Shown in pieces: positions 25,470-34,555 of a stretch of 64,000 bases of DNA. The stretch's first letter is position 1. The number at the start of each line of letters is the position of its first letter. A model generated the notes under the pieces. It did not search any database and was not told the DNA's origin. It saw only the letters and a list, made by a program, of their open reading frames with translations. The position numbers and the translations under genes are program-made. Origin of the DNA: Halostagnicola kamekurae (GTDB taxonomy: Archaea; Halobacteriota; Halobacteria; Halobacteriales; Natrialbaceae); assembly GCF_900116205.1 (NCBI RefSeq), contig NZ_FOZS01000001.1, forward strand, positions 62,001 through 126,000, in the 5' to 3' direction.

Positions 25470-26213
25470 ATGTTCAAGGCCATCGTGAGCGCCGAAACGC
25501 TCACCAGCGCGCTCGATTCGGTGAGCGTGCTGGTCGACGAATGTAAGATCCACCTCGAGGAGGAGGGCCTCGAGATTCGGGCCGTCGATCCCGCCAACGT
25601 CGGGATGGTCGACCTCTCGCTCGAGGCGGCCGCGTTCGAATCCTACGAAGCCGACGGCGGCGTCATCGGCGTCGATCTCTCGCGACTCGAGGACATCGCC
25701 GGCATGGCCGAATCCGGCCAGCTCATCCAGTTCGAACTCGACGAGGAGACGCGCAAACTCCACATCCAGATCGACGGGCTCGAGTACACCCTCGCGCTGA
25801 TCGACCCCGACTCGATCCGACAGGAGCCGGACATCCCGGACCTCGACCTGCCGGCGGAGGTCGTCCTCGAGGGCAAAGACCTCAACCGATCGGTCAAAGC
25901 CGCCGACATGGTCTCGGACCACATCGCACTCGGCGTCGACGAGAGCGAGGAGTTCTTCTACGTCAACGCGGAGGGAGACACCGACGACGTCCACCTCGAG
26001 TTGACGCGCGACGATCTGATCGACCTGCAGGTCGGCCCGGCCCGCTCGCTGTTCTCGCTCGATTACCTGAAGGACATGAACAAGGCGATCCCATCCGATA
26101 CCGAAGTGACCCTCGCGCTCGGCGAGGAGTTCCCGATCAAGATGTTCTTCGGCTACGGCGACGGAAACGGGCAGGTCACGTACATGCTCGCGCCGCGGAT
26201 CCAGAGCGACTGA
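25470..26213 (+). CDS. pcn: DNA polymerase sliding clamp (PCNA)
   Basis: A 247-residue sliding clamp, a homotrimer in haloarchaea that tethers polymerases, FEN1 and ligase to DNA. It begins [21 protein letters not shown] and shows the two clamp domains joined by a linker around residues 110-125 ([15 protein letters not shown]). The C-terminal strand [10 protein letters not shown] is conserved. The surface is rich in Asp and Glu, as for halophilic PCNA. The start is set by a leaderless promoter. A HalOD1-domain gene follows 74 bases downstream; the RFC small subunit and PriL in this window are its functional partners. Confidence 0.97.
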   Translation: MFKAIVSAETLTSALDSVSVLVDECKIHLEEEGLEIRAVDPANVGMVDLSLEAAAFESYEADGGVIGVDLSRLEDIAGMAESGQLIQFELDEETRKLHIQIDGLEYTLALIDPDSIRQEPDIPDLDLPAEVVLEGKDLNRSVKAADMVSDHIALGVDESEEFFYVNAEGDTDDVHLELTRDDLIDLQVGPARSLFSLDYLKDMNKAIPSDTEVTLALGEEFPIKMFFGYGDGNGQVTYMLAPRIQSD

Positions 26214-26287
26214 TCGAGGGCGGACGACATGTCTGTGCCGTGTCGAAAAAGGGGAGGAGTTACCCTCGAGAAGCCACTAGAAGGGGC

Positions 26288-26578
26288 ATGGTCTCCTCCA
26301 GCGACCCTGCTGATTCTCCGTCGAAACACGTCGTCGATATCGACGGCGGGCGGCCGAGCGAAGTCCTCGTCGCGACAGTAGCGGCCCTCGCGAAAACGGA
26401 CGCGGCCTCGTTACCGCCGCTGTACGACGTCATCGATCCCGAAGCTCTCGACGCGCTCTACGAACACGTTCGAACGCGGACCGTAGGCGAGGCGAACGGC
26501 TATCGAGTCACGTTCCCCTACGAGGGCTACGAGGTGTGCGTCGAGTTCGACGGGCGGATTCGACTCGCAACCCCGTAG
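26288..26578 (+). CDS. HalOD1 output-domain protein
   Basis: A 96-residue single-domain protein of the haloarchaeal HalOD1 family, a module often attached to sensor or response-regulator proteins but also found alone. The signature LPPLYDVIDPEALDALYE is at about residues 42-59 and the C-terminal strand pair VTFPYEGYEVCVEFDG at about 75-90. I use the ATG at 26288; the upstream extension is not family-like. The role is presumed regulatory. It is convergent with the alpha/beta hydrolase gene, six bases away. Confidence 0.8.
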   Translation: MVSSSDPADSPSKHVVDIDGGRPSEVLVATVAALAKTDAASLPPLYDVIDPEALDALYEHVRTRTVGEANGYRVTFPYEGYEVCVEFDGRIRLATP

Positions 26579-26584
26579 AATCGG

Positions 26585-27475
26585 TCACGCCGAGGCGTTC
26601 GGCCGAACCCGATCGCGGAGGAACGATCGAAGGTGATCGTTCACCGCGTCGCTCGCTTCGATGAAAACGCAGTGTGAGCCACCCTCGATAGTCTCGAGGG
26701 TCGCGTCCGGGATTTTCGTCTCGAGCAGCCGGGCGTTTTCGACGGGGATCACCCGATCCGCGGTGCCGTGGACGACGAGCGTCGGCACCCGGATTTGATC
26801 GAGCCGATCCGCGAGGTCGAAGCTCCGGACCGCCCCTGCCTGTGCCTCGATGGCCGGTTCCGGGGCGTCCTGCTCGAGTCGCCACTCGATGATTCGGTCC
26901 ACGAGATGGGGGTTTCGGTTGGTAAAGCGCTCGGAGAACGCCGGGCGCATCCGGTGGCGGAGTCGCTCCCGTTCGGTCAGTCCCGTCGGCGTCGAGAAGA
27001 CGTGTTCGCGGGTTTCCTCGGGGATCGGGACCGCGTCCGGTCCGCCGTGGCTCGTACAACAAAGCGTGAGCGAGGCGGCCCGCGAGTAGTCGACGGCGTA
27101 CTGCTGGGCGATCATCCCACCCATGCTCGCGCCGACGATGTGGGCGTCGAAGATCCCGGCGTCCTCGAGGACGGCCTCGAGGTCAGCGGCCATCCCCTCG
27201 ATGGAGTAGCTGCCGAGTGTCGAAAGCAGGGGCGCGCGCAGTCGCCGCGGCAGTTTCGAAACGCCCGGCGGGAGGCCGGCGTCCGATCGACCGGTTCCCC
27301 GGTTGTCGGGCGCGATCACGTCGAACTCGTTCGCGAGCGCCTCGCGCTGCCAGCGCCACATCCACCGCCCGTAGCCCAGCCCCTGCACGAAGACGACCGG
27401 CTCACCCGTCGTCCCGTCCGCGCGCTCGTCTCGCTCGTAGTAGATCGACACGCCGTCTCGAGTGACCCGTGGCAT
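26585..27475 (-). CDS. Alpha/beta-hydrolase fold enzyme
   Basis: A 296-residue serine hydrolase. The oxyanion-hole segment FVQGLGYGRWMWRWQ is near residue 29, the nucleophile elbow GASMGGMIAQQ near 114 (Ser in G-A-S-M-G), the acid in VVHGTADRVIPVENA near 245, and the catalytic His in GGSHCVFIEASD near 267. The overall pattern resembles 3-oxoadipate enol-lactonase and related hydrolases, but the true substrate is unknown. The start ATG at 27475 gives a normal N-terminus, MPRVTRDGVSIYYER. It diverges from priL. Confidence 0.88.
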   Translation of the reverse strand: MPRVTRDGVSIYYERDERADGTTGEPVVFVQGLGYGRWMWRWQREALANEFDVIAPDNRGTGRSDAGLPPGVSKLPRRLRAPLLSTLGSYSIEGMAADLEAVLEDAGIFDAHIVGASMGGMIAQQYAVDYSRAASLTLCCTSHGGPDAVPIPEETREHVFSTPTGLTERERLRHRMRPAFSERFTNRNPHLVDRIIEWRLEQDAPEPAIEAQAGAVRSFDLADRLDQIRVPTLVVHGTADRVIPVENARLLETKIPDATLETIEGGSHCVFIEASDAVNDHLRSFLRDRVRPNASA

Positions 27476-27611
27476 ACGTCACCCGACGTGGCCGACGGCC
27501 TTGAAATCGAGCATCGACGCGGCGGTGGATGGTCCCGGCGAGCCAACGAGCGAGGTCGGGGAGCGCCGACAACCAGCGCGTTTAACCGCTCCCAGTGAAA
27601 TCGTTGTATCG

Positions 27612-28685
27612 ATGCAGCGACTGCACGCCCGATACCCCTTCCTCGAGGCGGCCCGCGAGTCGGTCGCCACGGAGGCCGTCGATCTGGCAACCGTCGTCGA
27701 GCAGGACCAGGACGTCGTCGAGCGCGCCCGCGAGCGCGTCGTCGCCTCGCTCGAGGAGGGAACGACGGGCGAGCCCCACCGGGATCCCCGCGTGGAACTG
27801 CTCTCCTATCCCGTGGCACGGGTGCTCGTCTCGCTCGGCGGCGAGTCGATACTCGTGCGCAAGTACGCCCGCGCCGAAGCCGAAGCGGCCTTCGACCGGT
27901 TCACGGACGACCTCGCGGACACGACGGAACTACAGAGCGTCGAGACGGCCGGACTCGACCTCGGGGACCTCCTCGCCGAGTTCGACCTCGAGGAGTCAGT
28001 TCGGGCGGTCGACGACGATCGGTACCGGATCGACGTGGGAACGTACCTCCCTCTCGCCGGCGACCTCTGGGAGGACGAGTGGCGACTGGTCAACCGACCG
28101 CTCGCGGATGGAGAGGTGCCGGTCGACGAGGGTGAGCTACTGACGCTCCTGCGCGAAGCCGTGCGCGAACGGATCGAGGACGGACTCCCGTTCGACGTTC
28201 CGGACGCGATCGGGAACGCGCTCGAGGAGGAAGCCGAGGAGGTCCGCGAGGTGCTCGCGGAACTGGACCTGACTCGGGAGATCGATACCGTCGTTCCGGA
28301 CCTGTTCCCGCCGTGTATGAAGGCGCTGCTCGACCAGATTCAGAAGGGCGAACACCTGGCCCACCACTCCCGGTTCGCGATCACGGCGTTTCTGGCGAGC
28401 ATTGGGATGGAGACCGACGACATCGTCGACCTCTACCGGGTGAACTCCTCGTTCGGCGAAGAGATGACGCGCTACCAGACCGATCACATCCGCGGCGATA
28501 CCTCGCCGACCGAGTACTCCCCGCCCTCGTGTGCGACGATGCAGTCCTACGGCGACTGCGTGAACAAAGACGACCTCTGCGAGCAGATCCCCCACCCGAT
28601 GGCGTACTACGAACACCGGATCGACGACGCCGACGAGGACGAACTCGAGGACTGGCGGGAGACGACGGCCGAAGGCGACGCCTGA
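27612..28685 (+). CDS. priL: DNA primase large subunit
   Basis: A 357-residue regulatory subunit of archaeal primase, which with PriS makes RNA-DNA primers. Four cysteines that would hold the [4Fe-4S] cluster are visible: C235 (FPPCMKALL), C307 (PPSCATMQSYG), C316 (GDCVNKDD) and C323 (LCEQIPHP). The HHSRFAITAFLASIGM region between them is strongly conserved in PriL. The start ATG at 27612 yields the family N-terminus MQRLHARYPFLE. The gene diverges from the hydrolase gene; priS is not in this window. Confidence 0.95.
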   Translation: MQRLHARYPFLEAARESVATEAVDLATVVEQDQDVVERARERVVASLEEGTTGEPHRDPRVELLSYPVARVLVSLGGESILVRKYARAEAEAAFDRFTDDLADTTELQSVETAGLDLGDLLAEFDLEESVRAVDDDRYRIDVGTYLPLAGDLWEDEWRLVNRPLADGEVPVDEGELLTLLREAVRERIEDGLPFDVPDAIGNALEEEAEEVREVLAELDLTREIDTVVPDLFPPCMKALLDQIQKGEHLAHHSRFAITAFLASIGMETDDIVDLYRVNSSFGEEMTRYQTDHIRGDTSPTEYSPPSCATMQSYGDCVNKDDLCEQIPHPMAYYEHRIDDADEDELEDWRETTAEGDA

Positions 28686-28725
28686 GGGGGGAGCGATACG
28701 AGCGGCGATACAACGGAGAAATAGC

Positions 28726-28980
28726 CTACGCCGAACCCTGCGTGTCCGCGTCCTCGAGTCCGTCTTCCGGATCGTTCAGGGTGTACGCCAGTACGACTCC
28801 GACACCCGTGAGAACGACAACGAACCCGACGATCGCCGCGACCAGCATCTGGCCGCCGACGGCCGACATTTGGCCGCCCGATCCGGAGTGGGTCGTCCCG
28901 ATGTACATCATCGTCGAAACCATGAGAAGAACCGAGAGGACGGCGGCGGCGGCTTCGATGAGGCTGTCGCGCTCGATCAT
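28726..28980 (-). CDS. Small two-segment membrane protein (DUF7472-like)
   Basis: An 84-residue hydrophobic protein beginning MIERDSLIEAAAAVLSVLLM, with two membrane segments (about 8-28 and 43-65, AIVGFVVVLTGVGVVLAY) and an acidic tail DPEDGLEDADT. It resembles a conserved small haloarchaeal membrane protein family (possibly DUF7472). The ATG at 28980 removes an Arg-rich upstream extension that does not look translated. It is convergent with priL, 40 bases away. Confidence 0.7.
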   Translation of the reverse strand: MIERDSLIEAAAAVLSVLLMVSTMMYIGTTHSGSGGQMSAVGGQMLVAAIVGFVVVLTGVGVVLAYTLNDPEDGLEDADTQGSA

Positions 28981-29285
28981 TGCCCGATGCTTTCGACGGG
29001 CCGGTGAAAAACGTATCGAAGGGATCGTCCGCGAGATACGTCCTCGAGGGTGAACGCGGCGCTCGAGGGGTTCGACCACGGGCTTCGGGCGAACGGAGAT
29101 CGATCGGGAGCGCGCAACGAGTCGGCGACGGTGAATCGGGCGGGAGCGCACAACGGGTCGACGGTGGCAAGTCGATCGGAAACGCGGGGGATCGGCGACG
29201 GTGGGTGTGCAGGCGCGGCCGTTATGCTCCTCGAGCACCTACACACGTCGAATAGCCAGCCGACCGCCTGCAGCCTTCGACGCAC
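28981..29285. repeat. Gap with three imperfect 36-bp tandem repeats
   Basis: This 305-base gap lies between the small membrane-protein gene and the SWIM gene and holds no convincing ORF. At about 29101-29207 it contains three imperfect copies of a 36-base unit whose core reads CGGGAGCGC-CAACG-GTCG-CGACGGTG (copies start near 29101, 29137 and 29173). They may reflect slippage or bind a regulator of the SWIM gene. Confidence 0.45.
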
Positions 29286-29924
29286 ATGATAACGACCGCG
29301 TCACCGAAAACCAGCCTTCCAGTACCGACCGATAGACGACTCGAGGAGCGATCGCTCCGGGCGCGCACGGAGGCGATGTCCGTCCTCGCTCTCGGCGACG
29401 GCCTCTACGAGGTCGAATCCGAGAGCGGCCACACCTACCTCGTCGACCTCGAGGCGGGGCGGTGTACCTGTCCGGACCACGTCTTCCGGAACGTCCGCTG
29501 TAAGCACGTTCGCCGAGTCGCCATCGAGATTACGGCGGGGCGTGCGCCGCCACTCGGCCAGATCGCCGTCGCGTGTACCGACTGCGGCGACTCGATCTTC
29601 GTCGACGAAGACGCGGCGGGGCCGTTTTACTGCGAGCGCCACCGGCTCTATCCCGGCGTGACGGTTCGCGACCGCGAGACCGGAGACCGGCTGACGGTCG
29701 TCGACGTCTCGGACTTGCGAGCGGACGCCGTCCGAATTCCCGACGCGAACGCGACGGTCTCCGAGTACGGGACAAACGAGCGCTACGACCCCGACGTACC
29801 GGTCGTCGGCGCCGTCTACCCGCACGCGACGGTGGCCCAGAACGGCGTCGTCCCGTCGTCGCTGAAAGTCTACGTCTTCCCGCGAACGCGCCTCGAGCGC
29901 GTGCGGGCCGACGACCGGAACTGA
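29286..29924 (+). CDS. SWIM zinc-finger protein
   Basis: A 212-residue cytoplasmic protein with a SWIM zinc finger, C-x-C-x(n)-C-x-H, at about 58-74 (RCTCPDHVFRNVRCKHVRR). A second Cys pair follows (AVACTDCGDSIF, then FYCERH), which may be a further zinc site. The C-terminal half is beta-rich (RDRETGDRLTVVDVSDLRADA). SWIM fingers bind nucleic acid or protein partners, for example in recombination mediators; the partner here is unknown. The ATG at 29286 is the first of the frame. Confidence 0.8.
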   Translation: MITTASPKTSLPVPTDRRLEERSLRARTEAMSVLALGDGLYEVESESGHTYLVDLEAGRCTCPDHVFRNVRCKHVRRVAIEITAGRAPPLGQIAVACTDCGDSIFVDEDAAGPFYCERHRLYPGVTVRDRETGDRLTVVDVSDLRADAVRIPDANATVSEYGTNERYDPDVPVVGAVYPHATVAQNGVVPSSLKVYVFPRTRLERVRADDRN

Positions 29925-29935
29925 TCCGACAGACA

Positions 29936-30000
29936 GATCCACTCGAGACGGCGGACGGATCCACTCGAGGCGGCGAGCGAATCCGCTCGAGGTGCAGCCG
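29936..30000 (+). repeat. Three tandem 22-bp units abutting the TATA box of the acyl-CoA dehydrogenase gene
   Basis: Copies at 29936-29957, 29958-29979 and 29980-30000 follow the pattern ATCCxCTCGAGxxGGCGxxCG, the third being more divergent and one base shorter. The array ends immediately before TTTTATT at 30001-30007. Period 22 is close to two DNA turns, so all three units face the same side. CTCGAG itself is common in this genome, so only the flanking bases add information. Confidence 0.5.
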
Positions 30001-30032
30001 TTTTATTGTAATTCGTCAACTATACGCACGAT
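30001..30032 (+). promoter_or_regulatory. Promoter of the acyl-CoA dehydrogenase gene
   Basis: TTTTATT at 30001-30007 is a good TATA box. Transcription would begin near 30030, so the ATG at 30033 would be effectively leaderless. Confidence 0.6.
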
Positions 30033-31979
30033 ATGTGTTCGAGGATCGATTTCGGCGAGTTCGAGGAGGGGCGGGGCGTCAACTACTGGGCTCTCGATCG
30101 CACCCTCCAGCGCGAACTCGAGCGGATCTACACCGAATCCGAATTCGCGTGGGCGGCGCCCAGGCTCTCGTCGTTCGGTCGCACAGTCGGCCACACGATC
30201 GCCGACAACGCAGACTACATCGACGACAACGGGCCGGTACTCGAGCCCTACGACAAACACGGCGACGTTCAAAACTACGTTCGGTACCCCGCCGAGCAAC
30301 GCGAAAACGAGGAGTTGGCCTACGAGGCGGGCATCGTCGCGGACTCGTTTCGCGCGCCGCCGGGCCGCGAGGAACCGATGCCGTACAGTCACAACCTCGC
30401 GATGCAGTACCTGCTCAGTTACGCCGATCCCGGCTTCGACTGTCCCGTCGCGATGACGACGGGCGTGGCGCTCGTTCTCGAGAAGTTCGGCGACGAGGAG
30501 CTCGAGCCCTACTACAGCGCCCTCACGAGTCGCGACCACGCCGACCTGATCGAGGGCGCGATGTTTCTCACCGAAAAACAGGGTGGAAGCGACGTCGGGG
30601 CCAACGAGACCCGCGCCGCGTTCGACGAGGAATCGGGCTACTGGCGACTCGAGGGCGAGAAGTGGTTCTGTTCGAACGTCGACGCTGAGGGAACCCTCGC
30701 GCTCGCGCGCACCGCGGATGCGCCGGCCGGGACCGACGGCCTCTCGCTGTTTCTCGTCCCTCACGCCGATCCGGAGGGTGGCGCGCTGACCAAACGCGAG
30801 CGTCGAGAGCGCGCCGCGGCGGCGGGCGGGAATCGCGGGCTACCGCCCGGGGATCTCAACGATCAGTACTATCGCCGGCTGAAGGACAAACTCGGGACCA
30901 TCTCGGTTCCGACCGGCGAAGTGGAGTTCACGGGCGCGAAGGGGATCCTCGTCGGCGAGGAGGGAAACGGGTTCAAGCAGATGACTGAGATGCTCAACGT
31001 CGAGCGACTCTCCAACGCCGCGGCGTCGTGTGGACTCATGGGTCGTGCGCTCCTCGAGAGTCGGATCTACGCGGCGAACCGGGAAGCCTTCGGCAAACCG
31101 ATCGAGGAGCACCCGCTGCTGCGAGTCGACCTGGTCGACATGACCGTCGATCACGAGGCCGCGACGGCGTTCACGTTCGAGGCCGCGCGACTGTTCTCGG
31201 AACGCGAGCGACTCGAGCGCGAAAACGGCGAGAATCGTGGAAGTCTGAAGGGCCGAGAGAATCCCGAGAGCCGGGAAAGTCGACGGGGCCACGGAAACTC
31301 TGAGAAGCGGGGGACTCGAGAGGGTGAGACGCCCGAGGACACCTACCGGCTGCTGCGACTTTTGATACCGATCGCGAAGGCCCGAACCGCGCGGATGGCG
31401 GTCGACACCGCCTCCTACGCCATGGAGGTCCACGGTGGCAACGGCTACGTCGACGACTTCGTCACCAATCGACTGCTTCGGGACGCGCAGGTCCTGCCGA
31501 TCTGGGAGGGGACCGAGAACGTTCTCTCGCTCGATGTGCTCCGGGCGCTCGAGCGTGAGGGCGCTCACGAACCGTTCTTCGAAGCCGTACGGGAGCGACT
31601 CGAGGGCGTGACCCATCCCGTCCTCGAGGAATCCGCCGCGGTCGTCGAATCTGAGTTCCGCGACCTCGCGGACGCGATGGCGGCGCTCGCCGACGCCGAG
31701 ACCGACGACGCGCAGTTGGCGGCGAAGCGACTCGCCCACTACGTCTTCGACGTCTTTACCGCCGCGCTCCTCCTTGAGCAGGCTCAGGCAGGTCTCGAGG
31801 GCGGAGACGGGCGAACGGCGCTCGTCGCGAGGCAGTTCGTCGCGAACGAACTCGAGGAACGGGACGCACGCGGGATCGCGGACGGTGATCGAACGCCCAT
31901 AGAGCGCTTCGAAGCCATCGTGCACTACGGATCGGTCGAGCCGGACGAACTGGAGCGGGCGACGACCGGCGGGGAGTGA
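30033..31979 (+). CDS. Acyl-CoA dehydrogenase family flavoprotein (AidB-like) with a charged insertion
   Basis: A 648-residue protein. The flavin-acyl-CoA dehydrogenase fold is shown by MTEKQGG-type FLTEKQGGSDVGANET, GEKWFCSNVDAEG, the helix near GRALLESRIYAANREAFGKPI and the end motif VHGGNGYVDDF...PIWEGTENV. The long form and the PYSHNLAMQYLLSYADPG N-terminal region place it nearer AidB/ACADs of uncertain substrate than the fatty-acid beta-oxidation enzymes. Residues about 394-435 are a low-complexity insertion of Arg, Glu, Gly and Ser not seen in the family core. It is followed by convergent hjc. Confidence 0.85.
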   Translation: MCSRIDFGEFEEGRGVNYWALDRTLQRELERIYTESEFAWAAPRLSSFGRTVGHTIADNADYIDDNGPVLEPYDKHGDVQNYVRYPAEQRENEELAYEAGIVADSFRAPPGREEPMPYSHNLAMQYLLSYADPGFDCPVAMTTGVALVLEKFGDEELEPYYSALTSRDHADLIEGAMFLTEKQGGSDVGANETRAAFDEESGYWRLEGEKWFCSNVDAEGTLALARTADAPAGTDGLSLFLVPHADPEGGALTKRERRERAAAAGGNRGLPPGDLNDQYYRRLKDKLGTISVPTGEVEFTGAKGILVGEEGNGFKQMTEMLNVERLSNAAASCGLMGRALLESRIYAANREAFGKPIEEHPLLRVDLVDMTVDHEAATAFTFEAARLFSERERLERENGENRGSLKGRENPESRESRRGHGNSEKRGTREGETPEDTYRLLRLLIPIAKARTARMAVDTASYAMEVHGGNGYVDDFVTNRLLRDAQVLPIWEGTENVLSLDVLRALEREGAHEPFFEAVRERLEGVTHPVLEESAAVVESEFRDLADAMAALADAETDDAQLAAKRLAHYVFDVFTAALLLEQAQAGLEGGDGRTALVARQFVANELEERDARGIADGDRTPIERFEAIVHYGSVEPDELERATTGGE

Positions 31980-31992
31980 CCGCGAGCGAGCG

Positions 31993-32517
31993 CTACTCGA
32001 GCAGGGTCGCGGCTTCCTCGACGTCCATGACGCCCTGTTCGACCGCGTTGAGCACGCGGACGATTTCGGGGTCGGGGCCGGTGTCGACGCCGCCCTCGTC
32101 GATCTCCTCGAGGGTGACCTTCTCGCTCTCGCCGACGAACTCGGCGAAGTCGGTACCCTCGGCGATGGCCGTCTCGCTTTTGACGCGATAGTTGCCGCCG
32201 TCGGTGACGTGGAGGTCGCCGGGGTGGAAGAAGTACCAGTCCTCGCGGTCGAACCGGACGCCGATGCGGGGTTTCGCGCCGAAGTTCTGCGCGAAGTAGG
32301 TGAGCGCCTCGACCTCCTCGCCGGTGAGATAGATCGGGTCGCCCGAACTCGATTTGGCTTCGATCGCGTAGAAAGTCTCGCCGTCGCCGGCGAGCACGTC
32401 CGGCAGTTCCCGTTCGGTCGCCGACCCGCTCGCCGGGGCGCGCATCACCGCAAAGCCCGCCTCGTCGAGGAGGTTGACGAGTTCGCGCTCGCGGCGATCG
32501 CCTTTCGCCTGGGACAT
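31993..32517 (-). CDS. hjc: Holliday-junction resolvase
   Basis: A 174-residue endonuclease-fold protein. The conserved [14 protein letters not shown]-terminal motif, the Glu-rich [18 protein letters not shown] segment and the catalytic [15 protein letters not shown] match Hjc, which cleaves four-way junctions during recombination and repair. The C-terminal tail (about 120-174) is an acidic extension ending in a helix ([20 protein letters not shown]) found in haloarchaeal members. The start ATG at 32517 is the first of the conserved frame. Confidence 0.92.
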   Translation of the reverse strand: MSQAKGDRRERELVNLLDEAGFAVMRAPASGSATERELPDVLAGDGETFYAIEAKSSSGDPIYLTGEEVEALTYFAQNFGAKPRIGVRFDREDWYFFHPGDLHVTDGGNYRVKSETAIAEGTDFAEFVGESEKVTLEEIDEGGVDTGPDPEIVRVLNAVEQGVMDVEEAATLLE

Positions 32518-32679
32518 ATCTCACACTCACGTGTGGCCCCTCTTAAACGAGGCGACCCGGCGTCGAGCGCGGGCGGTTCGGTGCGGTTCGCGCGCCGGGG
32601 GCGATAGAGGATAATCGAACGCGTCGCAGCCGGTGCGCCGAACCGATGCACCGAGATCCGACGCGTCGCTTCCCGGCAG

Positions 32680-33480
32680 TTACAGCGGGACGAACGCGAC
32701 GGCGGTTTCGAGGAGCAGCGACGGCAGTTCCCCGGAGTCGGCGTACTCGAGTTGCAGGTAGAGCAGTCCGAACTGAAAGAGGTTGAAGCCGGCGTGTGCG
32801 ACCGTCGGGACGAGCACGTTGTCCGTTCTGGCGTACGCGTAGCCGAAGATCAGCGAGCCACAGAAGACGGCGACCAGCGAGACGAGCATGCCGGACAGTG
32901 ACCCGCTGGCGACGTACGACGGGATGTGGACGAGCGCGAAGATCAGACTCGCCGCGAGGACCGCGCCGTCCCGACTGAGCGACTCGTAGAGGCGCTTTTG
33001 AACGATGTTTCGGAAGAAGAACTCCTCGGCCGGCGCGTTCGCGAAGACCACGATCGCGAACATCGCGAGCAGCAAGATCCGGTCGTCGCCGACGAGGGAG
33101 ACGACCTGGTTCGAGCTCTGGGGCAACTCGAGGAACTGGATGAGGAATCCGAAGACGACGATGAACAGAATGCTCCCGAGCGTCGCCGCGATGGCCCACG
33201 CCCAGTCGCCGAACGTGGGAATTCGGAGATCGACGAACGACCAGCCGCGGTCGGTGACGGCAAGGTAGATCGCGCCGGCGAGAAAGAATCCGCCGAAGTT
33301 CAGCAGTAGCATGACGATCGTCAGACCCCGATCGGCCTGCTGGTTCGGATCGCCAAGCGCGGGCTCGAGTAGCGCGAGCGGAGTCACGAGAACGTTGACG
33401 AGGACGTAGGCGAACGCCGCGAGACCGAACCCGACGAGAACGGATCGTGCTGGACTCTCAGAACGAGTCGACGGTGCCAT
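32680..33480 (-). CDS. CPBP-family intramembrane metalloprotease
   Basis: A 266-residue membrane protein with about seven hydrophobic segments. The CPBP/Abi motifs are present: the Glu-Glu-x3-Arg type motif in NAPAEEFFFRNIVQ near residue 154, the His in FALVHIPSYVA, and the second His in TVAHAGFNLFQF. These residues bind the catalytic metal in the membrane, as in CAAX prenyl proteases and bacteriocin-immunity proteins. The substrate is unknown. The ATG at 33480 replaces a longer Arg-rich extension. Confidence 0.88.
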   Translation of the reverse strand: MAPSTRSESPARSVLVGFGLAAFAYVLVNVLVTPLALLEPALGDPNQQADRGLTIVMLLLNFGGFFLAGAIYLAVTDRGWSFVDLRIPTFGDWAWAIAATLGSILFIVVFGFLIQFLELPQSSNQVVSLVGDDRILLLAMFAIVVFANAPAEEFFFRNIVQKRLYESLSRDGAVLAASLIFALVHIPSYVASGSLSGMLVSLVAVFCGSLIFGYAYARTDNVLVPTVAHAGFNLFQFGLLYLQLEYADSGELPSLLLETAVAFVPL

Positions 33481-33562
33481 GGCATGGCGTACATCGACGA
33501 ACCCCTTGGGCGTTCCTTTTGCAGAAGAGGGAGTGAGACAGAAGGGAAGACGCGTCAGTTCC

Positions 33563-33796
33563 CTAGCGCATCTCGGAGAGGTCGACGTAGGATCCCGTCT
33601 CGGCGGTGATCCAGTGGGTGGCGATCTCGTGATCGGTGCAGTTCCGAGGGTACATCGTACAGGCATCCGGGCCGTCCTCGTACGCTGCCGTGACGTGCTC
33701 GAGCGCACCGGCCGACTCCGTATCCGCCTCGAGCGTATCATCGTCCGAGATATCGCGGCGTGAAACGTTGGACATTGTGGATCGTTCCGTACTCAT
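33563..33796 (-). CDS. Small haloarchaeal protein, DUF7511-like
   Basis: A 77-residue protein: a polar N-terminus (MSTERSTMSNVSRRDISDDD) and a compact C-terminal unit, YEDGPDACTMYPRNCTDHEIATHWITAE, matching the haloarchaeal DUF7511 pattern. A TATA-like CATATATC near 33814 gives a leaderless start at 33796; a second in-frame ATG (33775) is also possible. Function unknown. Confidence 0.65.
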   Translation of the reverse strand: MSTERSTMSNVSRRDISDDDTLEADTESAGALEHVTAAYEDGPDACTMYPRNCTDHEIATHWITAETGSYVDLSEMR

Positions 33797-34021
33797 ATCT
33801 TGGGGCAGTAGAAGATATATGTTTTGATTGTGTTCAGATTTAGCGTATGGGTACACATTCGTAGCTATATCTTCCAAATATGGTTGGGTTTCGATATTTC
33901 GTCGTGATAGTTGGCTGCGAATCGGACGACCGTCCGCACGAAGCGGCGTCCGGGGGTGATAGGCGGCTTCGCCCGGTCGAAAACGCACCGCCCTGGGACT
34001 GCCGGTTGTGGGGGACCGAGG

Positions 34022-34555
34022 CTATCCGAGGACGTACCGCAGGGACGGGAAGCGCTCCACCAGCGAGTGCTCCTCGAGGTAGCGGTCGGCGCCGAGGACC
34101 CGTCCGGCCGCGAACGCGCCCAGCGCGAGGAAGACCGCGGCGTAGACGAACTGATCGTTGACCGCGCCGCCGGCGACGTCCCAGCTACCCAGGTAGAAAA
34201 GCACCATCTGGGTCGCCGCTCCGAGCGCCGCCAGTCGGACGAACAGGCCGGCGAGCAGGGCCAGCCCGATCAGGATCTGGGTCGCGGGAACGATGACGTC
34301 CACCGCGGCCATCATCGATGCGTTCTCGGCCATCGCGCCGAAGATTCCGCTCGCCGGGCTCGCCGGATCGACGTTCGACAGGTACCCGTAGGCGCTAAAA
34401 TCACTCGTGAACTTCCCCCACCCTGCCGACAGCATGACCCAGCCCATGACGAGCCGAAGGCCGACGATCGCCCACACGCCGAGCTGATGCGGACGGCCCT
34501 CGAGTCGAATCCCGCCGAGCGTGCTTTCCAACCGGTTTGCCGAAGTGTCTGTCAT
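34022..34555 (-). CDS. DoxX-family membrane protein, first copy
   Basis: A 177-residue protein with four predicted membrane segments. It begins with a polar tail and then shows the DoxX pattern VGLRLVMGWVMLSAGWGKF (about 31-49) and the second conserved part, IVPATQILIGLALLAGLFVRLAAL. DoxX proteins are linked to thiosulfate:quinone oxidation or membrane redox protection; none of those partners is next to it. A second DoxX gene lies at about 49.4 kb. Confidence 0.82.
   Translation of the reverse strand: MTDTSANRLESTLGGIRLEGRPHQLGVWAIVGLRLVMGWVMLSAGWGKFTSDFSAYGYLSNVDPASPASGIFGAMAENASMMAAVDVIVPATQILIGLALLAGLFVRLAALGAATQMVLFYLGSWDVAGGAVNDQFVYAAVFLALGAFAAGRVLGADRYLEEHSLVERFPSLRYVLG

Noticed and set aside
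28980-29255. 91-residue plus-strand ORF over the tandem repeats
   Set aside because: Its sequence is only the translation of the 36-bp repeats and is not protein-like.
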